Assembly (NCBI RefSeq): GCF_025643255.1
Contig: NZ_CP087112.1
Location: 2,170,001 to 2,234,000 of the forward strand
Source: Halomonas sp. 7T
GTDB taxonomy: Bacteria; Pseudomonadota; Gammaproteobacteria; Pseudomonadales; Halomonadaceae
Length of the DNA stretch: 64,000 nucleotides
Direction of reading: 5' to 3'
Shown here one piece after another: positions 45,007 through 54,664 of this stretch (the first letter of the stretch is position 1; each line of letters starts with the position of its first letter). Under the pieces are notes generated by a model. It made no database searches, was not told where the DNA came from, and saw nothing but the letters and a program-made list of their open reading frames with translations. Position numbers and translations under genes: made by a program.

Positions 45007-45942
45007 ATGACCCAAGACGCCCCTTCCGCACGCAAACGCTTTTCCCAAGCCAGTGCTATCGCTTGGCTGTGGCAGTCACTCGCCTCCTGGCCACTGGCCA
45101 GGCTATGGTGCTGCGCCACTCTGCTCGGCCCCCAAGTGTATCGCTTTAGCAAACGAGAGCGGCAAGTCACCGATATTAATCTTGAGGTGGTATATCCAAA
45201 CGCTACCTCAAGCGAGCGCAAAGCACTCGCCCGGCAGAGTTTAAAACACTCTGCTGCCACCATGCTGGAGCTTGGTCACGCCTGGATGGCCGCGCCCGAA
45301 AAAGTGGATGCCAGCATTCTCGCCGTGCATGGCCGCGACAAACTGGACAGCGCCCGGGCGGAAGGCCGCGGTGTGATTGTATTAGCCCCTCACTTTGGCA
45401 ATTGGGAAGTGCTGAACTTCTGGCTATCTAGCCATTTCCCTTTTACCGCCATGTACGAACCGCCCAAAATGACCGATTTAGAGCCCATTACCCGCCATGG
45501 ACGTGAACGTATGGGCGCACGTTTGGTGCCAACCAACCCGCGGGGGGTCGCCGCGCTACTTAAGGCCCTTAAACGCAGCGAGGCCATTGGCATTCTGCCC
45601 GACCAAGAGCCTGCCTGGGGAAGCGGTGTGTTTGCGCCCTTTTTTGGGCGCAACGCTTACACCGCTACGCTGCTACCCAAGCTTGTGGCCCGCACCCAAG
45701 CGCGGGTTGTGACAGGGGTGGCGCTTCGGATACCGGGTAAAGGGTTTGAAATTCATTTTCTGGATGCCGATGAACGTGTGTATAGCGACGACGACATCGC
45801 CTCTGCCACCGGCGTCAATGCCAGTGTAGAAGCCTCGATTGCCCTGGAGCCGGCTCAGTACCAGTGGGAGTATAAGCGCTACCGCAAGGTAGTCGAAGAG
45901 CAGCAGGGGCTACCCAACGCGAACGATTTCCGGCTCTACTGA
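45007..45942 (+). CDS. lpxL: Lipid A lauroyl/myristoyl acyltransferase LpxL-type
   Basis: 311 residues. An N-terminal hydrophobic anchor precedes the catalytic HX4E motif, His129 to Glu134 (LAPHFGNWEVLNF). Later family elements, MYEPPKMTDLE and GILPDQEPAWGSG, are conserved in the HtrB/LpxL/LpxM group. It transfers a secondary acyl chain to Kdo2-lipid IVA on the inner membrane. The gene lies between two DUF4870 paralogues, 3 and 12 bases away, so all three look like one operon. Confidence 0.93.
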   Translation: MTQDAPSARKRFSQASAIAWLWQSLASWPLARLWCCATLLGPQVYRFSKRERQVTDINLEVVYPNATSSERKALARQSLKHSAATMLELGHAWMAAPEKVDASILAVHGRDKLDSARAEGRGVIVLAPHFGNWEVLNFWLSSHFPFTAMYEPPKMTDLEPITRHGRERMGARLVPTNPRGVAALLKALKRSEAIGILPDQEPAWGSGVFAPFFGRNAYTATLLPKLVARTQARVVTGVALRIPGKGFEIHFLDADERVYSDDDIASATGVNASVEASIALEPAQYQWEYKRYRKVVEEQQGLPNANDFRLY

Positions 45943-45954
45943 ACAAGGTAATTT

Positions 45955-46305
45955 ATGATCCAGCGTAATACCCCCAACGAAGACACGCGGCCGCCACAAA
46001 TTATTTACGCCCTCTATTTAGCGGGGTTGGTAACGGCCAATATCACGCTGCTGATTGGTGTCATTGTGGCGTACGTTTACCGAAAAGAAGCTCCTTCTTG
46101 GCTTCAGCCCCACTACCGCTATCTCATTCGCACCTTCTGGATGGGTTGCCTCTATTTTATTATTACGTTCACGTTGAGCATAACCGTAGTAGGTGCTCTG
46201 CTGTGGCCTCTTCTGGCGATATGGCTAGTGGTGCGCTGCATACTTGGCTGGCTAGCGGTGCGCAAAGGCGAGCCACCCGCACGCCCTGGCAGCTGGCTCT
46301 GGTAA
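45955..46305 (+). CDS. DUF4870-like small membrane protein (paralogue B)
   Basis: 116 residues with three hydrophobic segments. It lacks the long acidic N terminus of paralogue A but has the same core (PHYRYLIRTFWMGCLYF). AAGG precedes ATG 45955. Position right after lpxL suggests that both paralogues serve the envelope, but the function is unknown. Confidence 0.75.
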   Translation: MIQRNTPNEDTRPPQIIYALYLAGLVTANITLLIGVIVAYVYRKEAPSWLQPHYRYLIRTFWMGCLYFIITFTLSITVVGALLWPLLAIWLVVRCILGWLAVRKGEPPARPGSWLW

Positions 46306-46340
46306 GAGATAAGAGACAGCGCGCCACACGTTAGGTCACT

Positions 46341-47750
46341 CTATTCATCGCTGTGTCGGGCATACACGTCGTCCAAACGCTCAATATCATCTTCGCCTAG
46401 GTAGCTGCCCGACTGCACTTCGATCAGTTCTAGAGGAATTTTGCCTAGGTTTTCCAAGCGATGCGGCACACCAATTGGAATGTACGTGGACTGGTTCTCA
46501 CTGACTAAGAAGGTTTTTTCATTAACCGTGACTTGCGCCGTGCCGCTCACCACCACCCAGTGCTCGGCGCGGTGGTGATGACGCTGTAACGACAGACGCC
46601 CGCCCGGCTTAACCGTTATATGCTTTACCTGATAACGCTCGCCGCTGTCCATCGCTTGAAAGCTTCCCCACGGGCGATGCACCTGCGCTGCCGTATGCAC
46701 CTCACTGCGCCCCGCCTCGGTAAGCGTTGCCACTAAGTGCTTCACCTGCTGGGCATACTCACGGTGCGCGACCAGCACGCTATCTGGGGTTTCAATGACG
46801 ACTAAATCGTCTACGCCAAGGGTTGTCACTAAGCGGTGCTCGGCAATCACCAGTGAGCGATGGGTATCACGCAGCACACCATCGCCCTGCACAACGTTGC
46901 CTGCCGCATCTGAAGGCTGCGCCGCCCATAGCGCATCAAAGCTACCAATATCACTCCACTGCGCGTCTAGTGATACCACCGCCGCTTGCTGACTCTGCTC
47001 CATAACCGCGTAGTCAATCGAGTCCGCCGGACAACGACGAAACGCCTCTTCCCCTAAACGTAAAAAATCCAGATCCCGGTGCGCTTCAGCAACCGCTGCC
47101 TCACAGGCGCTTAACATGTCGGGCTGGAAGGCTTTTAGCTCGGCAAGGTAGCTTCCCGCTCGCAGTAAAAACATACCGCTATTCCACAACGTGTTGCCTT
47201 GCGCTAACAGCGCCTGCGCTCGTTCAGCGCTGGGCTTTTCAATAAACGACGCTACCCGATGCCCCTCGCCTAACGGGCTGCCGCAGGCAATATAGCCATA
47301 GCCCGTTTCCGGGTAAGTAGGCACAACGCCAAACGTTACCAGATGGCCCCCCTCAGCAAGGGGCACTGCAGCGTTAACACTGGCTTGAAAGGCTGTCAGA
47401 TCACCGATGACATGGTCAGCGGGAAGCACCAGCAGTAGCGGGTCGTCTCCCCCTTGGCGGGCAATTAATGCAGCGCACGCGATGGCCGGTGCGGTATTGC
47501 GTCCTTCAGGCTCTAGCACCAGAGAGCCAGCACAGCCGCTTTCCCGAAGCTGTTCGGCCATTAAAAATCGGTGGGCATGGTGGCCCATTAAAATAGCTGG
47601 CGCCGCTTTCAAGCCCTCCAAACGCGCCAACGTTTGCTGCAGTAAGCTCTGCGAGGAGGTTAAGCGCAGGAACTGTTTAGGCATCTGCTCCCGTGAGAGT
47701 GGCCACAGCCGCGTACCGCTGCCACCGCTGAGAATTACCGGCTGAATCAT
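46341..47750 (-). CDS. manC: Mannose-1-phosphate guanylyltransferase / mannose-6-phosphate isomerase
   Basis: 469 residues from ATG 47750 (AAGGATG upstream), the usual size of bifunctional type II enzymes such as AlgA, CpsB and XanB. The nucleotidyltransferase motif is ILSGGSGTRLWPLSREQMPKQF; the C-terminal cupin isomerase has QRHHHRAEHW and the sugar-binding GVPHRLEN. It would supply GDP-mannose for a surface polysaccharide or similar. The ATGA overlap with the upstream phosphatase-superfamily gene suggests coupling. Confidence 0.95.
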   Translation of the reverse strand: MIQPVILSGGSGTRLWPLSREQMPKQFLRLTSSQSLLQQTLARLEGLKAAPAILMGHHAHRFLMAEQLRESGCAGSLVLEPEGRNTAPAIACAALIARQGGDDPLLLVLPADHVIGDLTAFQASVNAAVPLAEGGHLVTFGVVPTYPETGYGYIACGSPLGEGHRVASFIEKPSAERAQALLAQGNTLWNSGMFLLRAGSYLAELKAFQPDMLSACEAAVAEAHRDLDFLRLGEEAFRRCPADSIDYAVMEQSQQAAVVSLDAQWSDIGSFDALWAAQPSDAAGNVVQGDGVLRDTHRSLVIAEHRLVTTLGVDDLVVIETPDSVLVAHREYAQQVKHLVATLTEAGRSEVHTAAQVHRPWGSFQAMDSGERYQVKHITVKPGGRLSLQRHHHRAEHWVVVSGTAQVTVNEKTFLVSENQSTYIPIGVPHRLENLGKIPLELIEVQSGSYLGEDDIERLDDVYARHSDE

Positions 47751-49345
47751 GGTGTCATCCTTGTCTGTGAAGCCGAAGGGCCAAAATCTGCCTGCAGCCA
47801 ATGACGCAGTTGGCTCATTCTTGAAGCATTTTCGGCATTCCCCAGCGCTGGCAGAGTCCCATCGATAAACCCACGCTCACGAAACGGCGCTAAAAGCGCT
47901 GGGTCGCCACTAATCATATGCACGGGTACCGCAGCGCTGGCACTGTCACCGGTGATTAGCGGTGCCGCCTGATGGTCACCAAGCACTATTAACAGCGTAT
48001 TATCATCCACCACTCGCTCAGCCCAGCGGCCAGTCACGTTTACAGAATAGTCTACCGACCAAGCATAATGGTCACGAATGCGCTCTATATCTCGCCATAG
48101 CACGTCAGGTGGATCACCGGCATGCTCCCAAGGGGCAAAAATCTGCCCATCCCCTATCATCGACCAGTTTTCCAGCACCGGCAGAATAGGCGTCCAAGGT
48201 GCGTGACTAGAGATCAACGCTAACTGAGCAAACACCGGGCTATCGCCCAGCAAATGGCGCTGGGTGTAGTCGAGGGTAAATTGATCTGGCATGGTCACCC
48301 AGTGAAGCGGTGGCCCCGCATAGGGAATATCCTTTGCCGCGGCTATTTCGTCAAAACCGTAGGCCACCCCTTCAGGCCATGCCAGCGTAATGGCGGGCAT
48401 CACAGTTAGCGTGCGCTGCCCGGTCGCACGAAAATCATCAATCATCGTGGAGTGGCCGCTCTCTAGCATTAACCGATACCAAAGCTGGTTATCAATCCAG
48501 CGGCCGCTAAGTGCTGTGGCGTGAGCGAGCCACGACTGCCCCCCACGGATAGGCGCCTCTAGCAGCCCTGAAACAACTTGAAGGTTTTGGTCTGCCAGCC
48601 GCTGCTCCATCTCCGCGAGCGTCAGCAAAATCTGTTCACTGTAGCGGGTGTTATCAATCGCCGAGACACCGTAAGACTCGATGAATGTTAAAAGCACATT
48701 CCGCCCTTCAAGACCGGGTAGCGGCTGAGTCTCAATGGGTGAGTTCTCTAGCTGCTCGGTAAATGCCTGCCGTGCCTGGTGAGTAACGACGACCTGCTCC
48801 CACTGAAAACGCGTGGTGTTAACAGCAGGTAGCGTGGACTTAGGCACTAACCGGTGGCCATTTGCTTCGAGTACGGCGAAGAGCAGCGCCACTCCCAGCA
48901 GCAGTGCAACCACCGTACCCTGCGGCTGCTTTAGCGTTAAGTAACGCTTGGGTAGTAGTAACCAGACAAGGCCCCATAGGGTGCCCAGCACCAGCATACC
49001 CCCCAGTAGCATCAGGAAAACCGCCATTAGTTGGCCTACATTACCTACAAGCAGGTGATAAACCGAACGCACCAGGGGTAAATCTAAGTAAAGGTTCAGC
49101 GAGCGGCCAAAAGCCGTGTGAGTGGCGGCATCGCCAAGGTTCGCGGCGATGACCAATGCCAGCCAAGCAATAACCACAACGACGAGCCAGCGGCGCACAA
49201 GGCCTGGCGGAACGAGCTGTATGCCTGCCGCGACTACCCATGCTTCCCAAGCAATGAGTGGCGAGCCGATGTCACCAAAGCGCCACCATAATGGCACTAC
49301 CAGCAGGCAGTTAAGAGCAAGAGCCGTGAATAAAAAACGAAGCAT
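47747..49345 (-). CDS. Membrane-bound sulfatase/alkaline-phosphatase superfamily protein
   Basis: About 532 residues from ATG 49345 (AGAGGTGCCC upstream). Four or so N-terminal helices (to about residue 165) anchor a large periplasmic domain. The superfamily motifs are NVLLTFIESYG (metal Glu), a Ser/Thr near GGQSWLAHATALSG and LIVLGDHQAAP (metal Asp-His). Members include OpgB and LtaS, which move phosphoglycerol groups from lipids. It is divergent from opgG, which makes substitution of osmoregulated glucans a plausible role, but this is an inference. Confidence 0.75.
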   Translation of the reverse strand: MLRFLFTALALNCLLVVPLWWRFGDIGSPLIAWEAWVVAAGIQLVPPGLVRRWLVVVVIAWLALVIAANLGDAATHTAFGRSLNLYLDLPLVRSVYHLLVGNVGQLMAVFLMLLGGMLVLGTLWGLVWLLLPKRYLTLKQPQGTVVALLLGVALLFAVLEANGHRLVPKSTLPAVNTTRFQWEQVVVTHQARQAFTEQLENSPIETQPLPGLEGRNVLLTFIESYGVSAIDNTRYSEQILLTLAEMEQRLADQNLQVVSGLLEAPIRGGQSWLAHATALSGRWIDNQLWYRLMLESGHSTMIDDFRATGQRTLTVMPAITLAWPEGVAYGFDEIAAAKDIPYAGPPLHWVTMPDQFTLDYTQRHLLGDSPVFAQLALISSHAPWTPILPVLENWSMIGDGQIFAPWEHAGDPPDVLWRDIERIRDHYAWSVDYSVNVTGRWAERVVDDNTLLIVLGDHQAAPLITGDSASAAVPVHMISGDPALLAPFRERGFIDGTLPALGNAENASRMSQLRHWLQADFGPSASQTRMTP

Positions 49346-49594
49346 GGGCACCTCTGCCGCCCGGGATAATGATGACTACGCAACTACCACGACAAGGCAT
49401 CGTAGTTAACGTAGCGTTGAATGTTACTAATACACAGCACAACCGGTGACTATTTTAACTGTCACCCTAGTGGATGAGGCTAGAAAATCGAAAAAAACAT
49501 ATACTCATCCAGTCAATCGTATAGTTTTCGTTCAAATATTTCATATACTGATTTTGTTAGCGCTAATTTTTACGCACTTGAAAGGAACTCGCTC

Positions 49595-51121
49595 ATGGGT
49601 GGCCGTTTTACAACAACATGGATATTGTCGTTAAGCTGCTTGATTACACTTCCTGCGACCGCCAACGATGACGAGGTATTCAACCACGTTATTGAGCGCG
49701 CGCAAGCACTCGCCAATGAAGCCTATCAAGCGCCTGAGGAATCCCTGCCCAGCGCGCTTAAGGCGTTAAGCTATGACGACTACCGTCAAATTCGCTTTAA
49801 CCCCGAACGGGCATACTGGCAGGATGAAAGCCCTTTCTCAGTTCAGCTTTTTCATAGCGGCTTTTTATTCCAAACCCCTGTAAACATTAACGTTGTCGAT
49901 AATGGCGACGTGTCTCCCCTGCCTTTCTCAGCGGATGACTTCAACTACGATGGCGATGCTAACCGCCTGCTTGAACAAGATTTAACCGGCAGCGGCCACG
50001 CGGGATTTCGTTTGCACTACCCCATTAACAGCGACGACTATGCCGATGAGTTCGCCGTTTTTCTGGGAGCCAGCTACTTTCGTTTGATTGGCCGTGACCA
50101 AGCGTATGGGCTGTCAACCCGTGGGTTGGCCATTGATACCGCCACCCATACGGGGGAGGAGTTTCCCGCTTTTCGCGAGTTCTGGCTTTATAAACCCAAC
50201 GAAGAAAGCAGTACGTTGACGCTGCTCGCGCTCATGGATAGCCCTTCGCTCAGCGGCGCTTATCGGTTTGTTATCCAACCCGGTGACACTACCCAGGCAG
50301 AAATAGAAGCAACGCTGTTTGCGCGGGAAGATATAGACAAACTCGGCATTGCCCCGTTAACCAGCATGTTTGCCTTTGGTGAGATCAGCGCTGCACGACC
50401 CGATGACTTTCGCCCTCAGGTTCACGACTCCGATGGATTACTGGTTCACACCGGCACCGATGAATGGATATGGCGACCGCTGGATAACCCATCAGCCCTG
50501 CGTATTTCTGCTTTTCTGGATGATAGCCCGCATGGGTTTGGTTTAATGCAGCGAGAAAGGGATTTCAACCGCTATTTGGATTTAGAAGCCCACTACCACC
50601 GCCGCCCAAGCCAGTGGGTGGAACCGCTCGAAGATTGGGGCACAGGCCATATAGAGCTGGTGGAAATCCCCACTCCCGATGAAACCCACGACAACATTGT
50701 CGCTTACTGGGTATCTGAAGAAGCCTTCAACGCCGGTGAATCGCGCCGCCTGCACTATCGCACGTACACGCTGAATACTCAGTCCGACGCACACACATTA
50801 GGGCGAGCCGTTCGCAGTCGCCAAGGCAGTGCGGCCGTTCCTGGGCAACCCCCCACCGAGACGGCTAAACAACGGCAGTTTATTGTCGATTTCAACGGCG
50901 GTGTGCTGGATGACATTTCGGCAGACCAGCCGGTTGAGCTTGATATTAGCTCCCTCACTGGCGAGATACTGCTACCTCAAGTAGCCGCCTTACCCGACGG
51001 CGGCTGGCGTGTGCGCTTCAGGATTCCCGATGATACTCCCAATGATATTCGCCTTCGGCTACTGCTGAATAATGCGCCTATCAGCGAAACCTGGAACTAC
51101 GTGTGGTACCCCGATGCCTGA
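49595..51121 (+). CDS. opgG: Glucan biosynthesis protein OpgG
   Basis: 508 residues, like E. coli OpgG (511). A signal peptide precedes TANDD. The motif-rich region ALSYDDYRQIRFNPERAYW and LGASYFRLIGRDQAYGLSTRG is diagnostic of OpgG/OpgD. It works in the periplasm in assembly of beta-1,2-glucan backbones with beta-1,6 branches that adjust to low osmolarity. The start ATG 49595 has AAAGGAAC. It overlaps opgH by 8 bases. Confidence 0.95.
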   Translation: MGGRFTTTWILSLSCLITLPATANDDEVFNHVIERAQALANEAYQAPEESLPSALKALSYDDYRQIRFNPERAYWQDESPFSVQLFHSGFLFQTPVNINVVDNGDVSPLPFSADDFNYDGDANRLLEQDLTGSGHAGFRLHYPINSDDYADEFAVFLGASYFRLIGRDQAYGLSTRGLAIDTATHTGEEFPAFREFWLYKPNEESSTLTLLALMDSPSLSGAYRFVIQPGDTTQAEIEATLFAREDIDKLGIAPLTSMFAFGEISAARPDDFRPQVHDSDGLLVHTGTDEWIWRPLDNPSALRISAFLDDSPHGFGLMQRERDFNRYLDLEAHYHRRPSQWVEPLEDWGTGHIELVEIPTPDETHDNIVAYWVSEEAFNAGESRRLHYRTYTLNTQSDAHTLGRAVRSRQGSAAVPGQPPTETAKQRQFIVDFNGGVLDDISADQPVELDISSLTGEILLPQVAALPDGGWRVRFRIPDDTPNDIRLRLLLNNAPISETWNYVWYPDA

Positions 51122-53072
51122 AAACCGCGAGGCCGTGCTCTCCATACCGTGGTTGAAATGCCGCCGCGCCTTGTTTGCTATTCTAGTCGTGTCGACCAGC
51201 CTAGCAGGCTGCGCAGCCATGGCACAGGTAGTGACTCACTTACCCATGGGCTGGCAAATCGCGATGCTGACGCTATTTGCACTGACCTTTAGTTGGATCG
51301 CCCTCGCCTTCTGGGGCGCAGTGTGTGGCTTTGTGCTCTGCGCCCTTCGTCTTGATCCACTTAGCCTGCGCCGCTTCCCTTCCTCTTCCTCGGGTGTAAA
51401 ACAGCTGACAAGCCGCACGGCGCTGGTCATGCCGATCTATGCAGAGCCCCCCATTCCGACCATTGCCGGGTTAGAGGCTACCTGCCGCTCGCTGCTGCAA
51501 CAGGCCAACCGCCTCGGCTCAGCAGCGGTCATGCGTGATCACGTTGAGGTATTTATTCTGAGTGATACTCAGGATAGGACGCTGGCGCAGGAAGAAGCTA
51601 ATCACGTGGCGGCCCTGCAGCAGCGTCTTGCCGGACAACTGGACGTTCACTATCGTCGCCGACCTAACAATCATGGCCGCAAAGCAGGCAATATCGCTGA
51701 GTTTTGCCGCCGCTGGGGACGCCGTTACGACTACCTGGTGGTGCTGGATGCCGACAGTCTCATGAGCGGCGCAACGCTTTTACATCTGATTGATCGCATG
51801 CAGCGCCAGCCCAGGGTAGGCCTGATTCAAACCATCCCAATTCCCGTAGGGCAGCGCACCCTATTTGGCCGCTTTAGCCAACTGGCATCGGCGCTGTATA
51901 GCCCTATGCTGGCGGCAGGACAGAGTTTTTGGCAGGGCGATGCGGCGAACTATTGGGGCCACAATGCGATTGTCCGTACCCGAGCTTTTATGGCCCATGC
52001 AGGCTTGCCCACCCTTTCAGGTAAGCCCCCGCTGGGTGGTGAGCTGCTCAGCCATGATTTTGTAGAAGCCGCGCTGCTTAAGCGCGGCGGCTGGCAAGTG
52101 CTACTGGATACAATGGCCACCACCGCCGTTTCACGCCACGCCCCTCACATGAGCGCTTCCCATAATAGTTTTGAAGCAATGCCCAGCAACCTGCTCGACT
52201 TCGCTAAGCGCGATCGTCGATGGCTACAGGGCAACCTCCAACACTTACGGTTACTCACGGGGGCTGGCTTCCACCCCATTAGCCGTTTGCACTTCTTTTT
52301 TGGCGCGTTTGCCTATCTCTCGTCGCTTGTTTGGCTAGGGCTTTTACTCTGTACAAGCATCCTGGTGGGATACCAAGCGGTAGACACGCAGCCTCACTAC
52401 CCTTTACCCGAAGCGCTTTCTCTTGGGCTACTCTTCATCACCTTGTCCATGCTGGTCGCTCCCAAGGTAATGGGGTTAATACTCACTTGCTGGCAATGTC
52501 CTCAAGGGTTTGGGGGACGCTTTAGGCTAACCCTCAGCACGCTATTAGAGATGCTATTTGCTGCGTTAATTGCCCCTTTAATGATGGCGTGGCATAGCCT
52601 GTTTATTATGAACGTTCTGATAGGACGAGCCATTGATTGGCAAACCCAGCATCGCGGTGAGCGCTCGCTAAGCTGGAAAGAGTGCTGGCAACACGCGGGC
52701 TGGATGAGCCTCTGCGGTGCTGCCTGGGCAGGCATGCTGGTGCTGTTTTCGCCCTCGGCTTTTGGCTGGTTAACGCCCGCCTGGCTGGGCCTTATTGCAG
52801 CCGTGCCCATTGTTAAATATACCAGTAGTGCTACTTGGGGAGACGCGATGAGTGATCGTGTAGGGCTACTCGGCACTCCCAGTTCTGTTTTAAGGCCTCC
52901 GCTTCTAGCAGACTTCTCGGCGCTCAACCAACCGTCTAATGAGCGCTCTTTTTACATAACAGGACTGAAACCTCCTCCCAGCGAGCTACCCGGCGATATG
53001 CCGTGCCAGTCGTTCCGAGGCCCTCTCCCTTATGCGAATGCTAGCGCTTCTACTGCTAAGGAGCACAACTGA
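51114..53072 (+). CDS. opgH: Glucan glucosyltransferase OpgH
   Basis: About 652 residues from ATG 51114, shorter than the E. coli OpgH (847) but like those of many other gammaproteobacteria. It has N-terminal helices, then the GT2 catalytic domain: LVMPIYAEPP, VVLDADSLMSG (DxD), and the acceptor motif RDRRWLQGNLQH; C-terminal helices follow. It makes the linear glucan from UDP-glucose and may moonlight in cell-size control. The overlap with opgG implies translational coupling. Confidence 0.93.
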   Translation: MPENREAVLSIPWLKCRRALFAILVVSTSLAGCAAMAQVVTHLPMGWQIAMLTLFALTFSWIALAFWGAVCGFVLCALRLDPLSLRRFPSSSSGVKQLTSRTALVMPIYAEPPIPTIAGLEATCRSLLQQANRLGSAAVMRDHVEVFILSDTQDRTLAQEEANHVAALQQRLAGQLDVHYRRRPNNHGRKAGNIAEFCRRWGRRYDYLVVLDADSLMSGATLLHLIDRMQRQPRVGLIQTIPIPVGQRTLFGRFSQLASALYSPMLAAGQSFWQGDAANYWGHNAIVRTRAFMAHAGLPTLSGKPPLGGELLSHDFVEAALLKRGGWQVLLDTMATTAVSRHAPHMSASHNSFEAMPSNLLDFAKRDRRWLQGNLQHLRLLTGAGFHPISRLHFFFGAFAYLSSLVWLGLLLCTSILVGYQAVDTQPHYPLPEALSLGLLFITLSMLVAPKVMGLILTCWQCPQGFGGRFRLTLSTLLEMLFAALIAPLMMAWHSLFIMNVLIGRAIDWQTQHRGERSLSWKECWQHAGWMSLCGAAWAGMLVLFSPSAFGWLTPAWLGLIAAVPIVKYTSSATWGDAMSDRVGLLGTPSSVLRPPLLADFSALNQPSNERSFYITGLKPPPSELPGDMPCQSFRGPLPYANASASTAKEHN

Positions 53073-53884
53073 TGCCCTTGATGTCGTTACAAGGCTTGCG
53101 AGGTGCCGGCGGGGTGGCTCGCTCACTGTTTATCTATTGGCGCCCTGGTAGGCAGCGCAGCCTGCGGCGCCTCTACCGTCCATTCATTCAACCGGGCGGG
53201 GTCGCGTTTGATATTGGCGCGCATTTAGGCGATCGCAGTGCAGCGTTTCATGCGTTAGGCGCACGGGTAGTGGCCCTTGAGCCACAGCCAGCGCTTGCCA
53301 CTTGGTTCAAACGGCTGGTTAACCGGCCAGGGGTCACGCTACTCCCTCTAGCCGCCGGCCCGCAGCCTGGCACCGCCGATATCGCGATCAGCGTGGGCAA
53401 CCCCACGCTCTCCACGTTGGCCACTGAATGGCGCCAGCACGTCGGCGCGCGCAATCCTGGTTTTCGCCAAGTCCGCTGGGAAGAGCAGCTGCGGATAGAG
53501 GTCACAACACTCGATCAGCTGATTGCCACCTACGGCGAACCTAGCTTTATTAAGATCGATGTTGAAGGCTTTGAGGCTGAGGTACTGATGGGCCTTAGCC
53601 ATCCAGTGGCGGCGCTTTCAGTGGAGTTTGTCGCGGGCGTGTTAGACGTCAGCCATGCCTGCATGGAACAACTTGCCCGCCTCGGTGATTACCGCTTCAA
53701 TGCCATCGCCGGAGAACAGCGCACGTTCCGCTGGGAGGAGTGGCAGACGCCCGACACGATCACCCAGTGGCTGAACGGTGGCGCTGAAGGGCTGGCATCA
53801 GGCGATCTTTACGCTTGCCGCAGTGACCACCCCCTGTTGAACACACCAAATACTTTCTCTGATAACGAGTCGCAAAACGTATGA
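53072..53884 (+). CDS. FkbM-family SAM methyltransferase
   Basis: 270 residues. The SAM motif is VAFDIGAHLGDRS, and the later motif FIKIDVEGFEAEVLMGL is the FkbM signature. It should O-methylate a sugar hydroxyl. Its start shares one base with the opgH stop, so it belongs to the opg operon, hinting that it modifies osmoregulated glucans or another polysaccharide. The glucan assignment is an inference. Confidence 0.85.
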   Translation: MPLMSLQGLRGAGGVARSLFIYWRPGRQRSLRRLYRPFIQPGGVAFDIGAHLGDRSAAFHALGARVVALEPQPALATWFKRLVNRPGVTLLPLAAGPQPGTADIAISVGNPTLSTLATEWRQHVGARNPGFRQVRWEEQLRIEVTTLDQLIATYGEPSFIKIDVEGFEAEVLMGLSHPVAALSVEFVAGVLDVSHACMEQLARLGDYRFNAIAGEQRTFRWEEWQTPDTITQWLNGGAEGLASGDLYACRSDHPLLNTPNTFSDNESQNV

Positions 53885-54660
53885 TTTATCACTGGCACAC
53901 CCTCACCGCGCCGCAGATCAAGGCGATAGCCAATAGTGACCCCGTCGCGGTAATCATCTTAGGCGCCATTGAGCAACACGGCACCCATCTACCGCTGGGC
54001 ACTGACCTGATCATTGGCGAAGGATTGCAGGCAGCTATGCTTAGCATGATGGACCCCGCCATCGACGTGCTTTGCCTACCCTCACTCGCGGTAGGCGCTA
54101 GCGATGAACACGCCAGCTTTCCGGGAACGCTTAGCCTACCCGCGCCGTTAGCCATCGCGACGCTGGAAGCTTACGGCGCAAGTATCGCTCGCGCGGGGAT
54201 CAAAAAACTGGTGCTGATCAATAGCCATGGTGGCAATAAAGCCGTGATGGACCTTGCCGCCCTGACCTTGCGAAAGCAGTTTGCGATGCGTGTGGTAAAA
54301 GCCACGTATACGCGGCTACCCGCACTAGAAGGCGCCATTGATGCCGAGGAGCTGCGCTATGGCCTGCACGGCGGGCAGCTAGAAACCGCCATGATGCACT
54401 ATTTGGCTCCCTCCCTGGTGATGCTGGATGGCTATCAGCCGTCACCGCCCGCCACGCCTGCGTCCGGTGCGCTGGTTAGCCCCGAAGGCAGCGCTGCGTA
54501 TGCTTGGCTGGCAGAAGATTTAGCCACTCAGGGCGTTGCTGGCGATGCGACGGGAGCCAGTGCAGAGCTGGGTGAACGGCTAGTAAAGCATTACGCTACA
54601 CAGCTAGCGCAAGTGGTGGCCGAAACCGCCCACTTGCCACCACTGCCTCCTAAAAAATGA
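53881..54660 (+). CDS. Creatininase-family amidohydrolase (ArfB/MftE-like)
   Basis: 259 residues. The metal-binding motif is E31-Q-H33-x-x-H-LPLG-x-D42, followed by the NSHGGNKAVM and HGGQLETAMM motifs of the creatininase family. Archaeal ArfB of this family hydrolyses the formamide of the first intermediate in riboflavin/F420 synthesis; MftE trims mycofactocin peptide. The gene overlaps fkbM by four bases (ATGA) and converges with the ribA-like gene. An amide in a GTP-derived compound is a plausible target; this is inference. Confidence 0.8.
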   Translation: MIYHWHTLTAPQIKAIANSDPVAVIILGAIEQHGTHLPLGTDLIIGEGLQAAMLSMMDPAIDVLCLPSLAVGASDEHASFPGTLSLPAPLAIATLEAYGASIARAGIKKLVLINSHGGNKAVMDLAALTLRKQFAMRVVKATYTRLPALEGAIDAEELRYGLHGGQLETAMMHYLAPSLVMLDGYQPSPPATPASGALVSPEGSAAYAWLAEDLATQGVAGDATGASAELGERLVKHYATQLAQVVAETAHLPPLPPKK

Positions 54661-54664
54661 CCCG

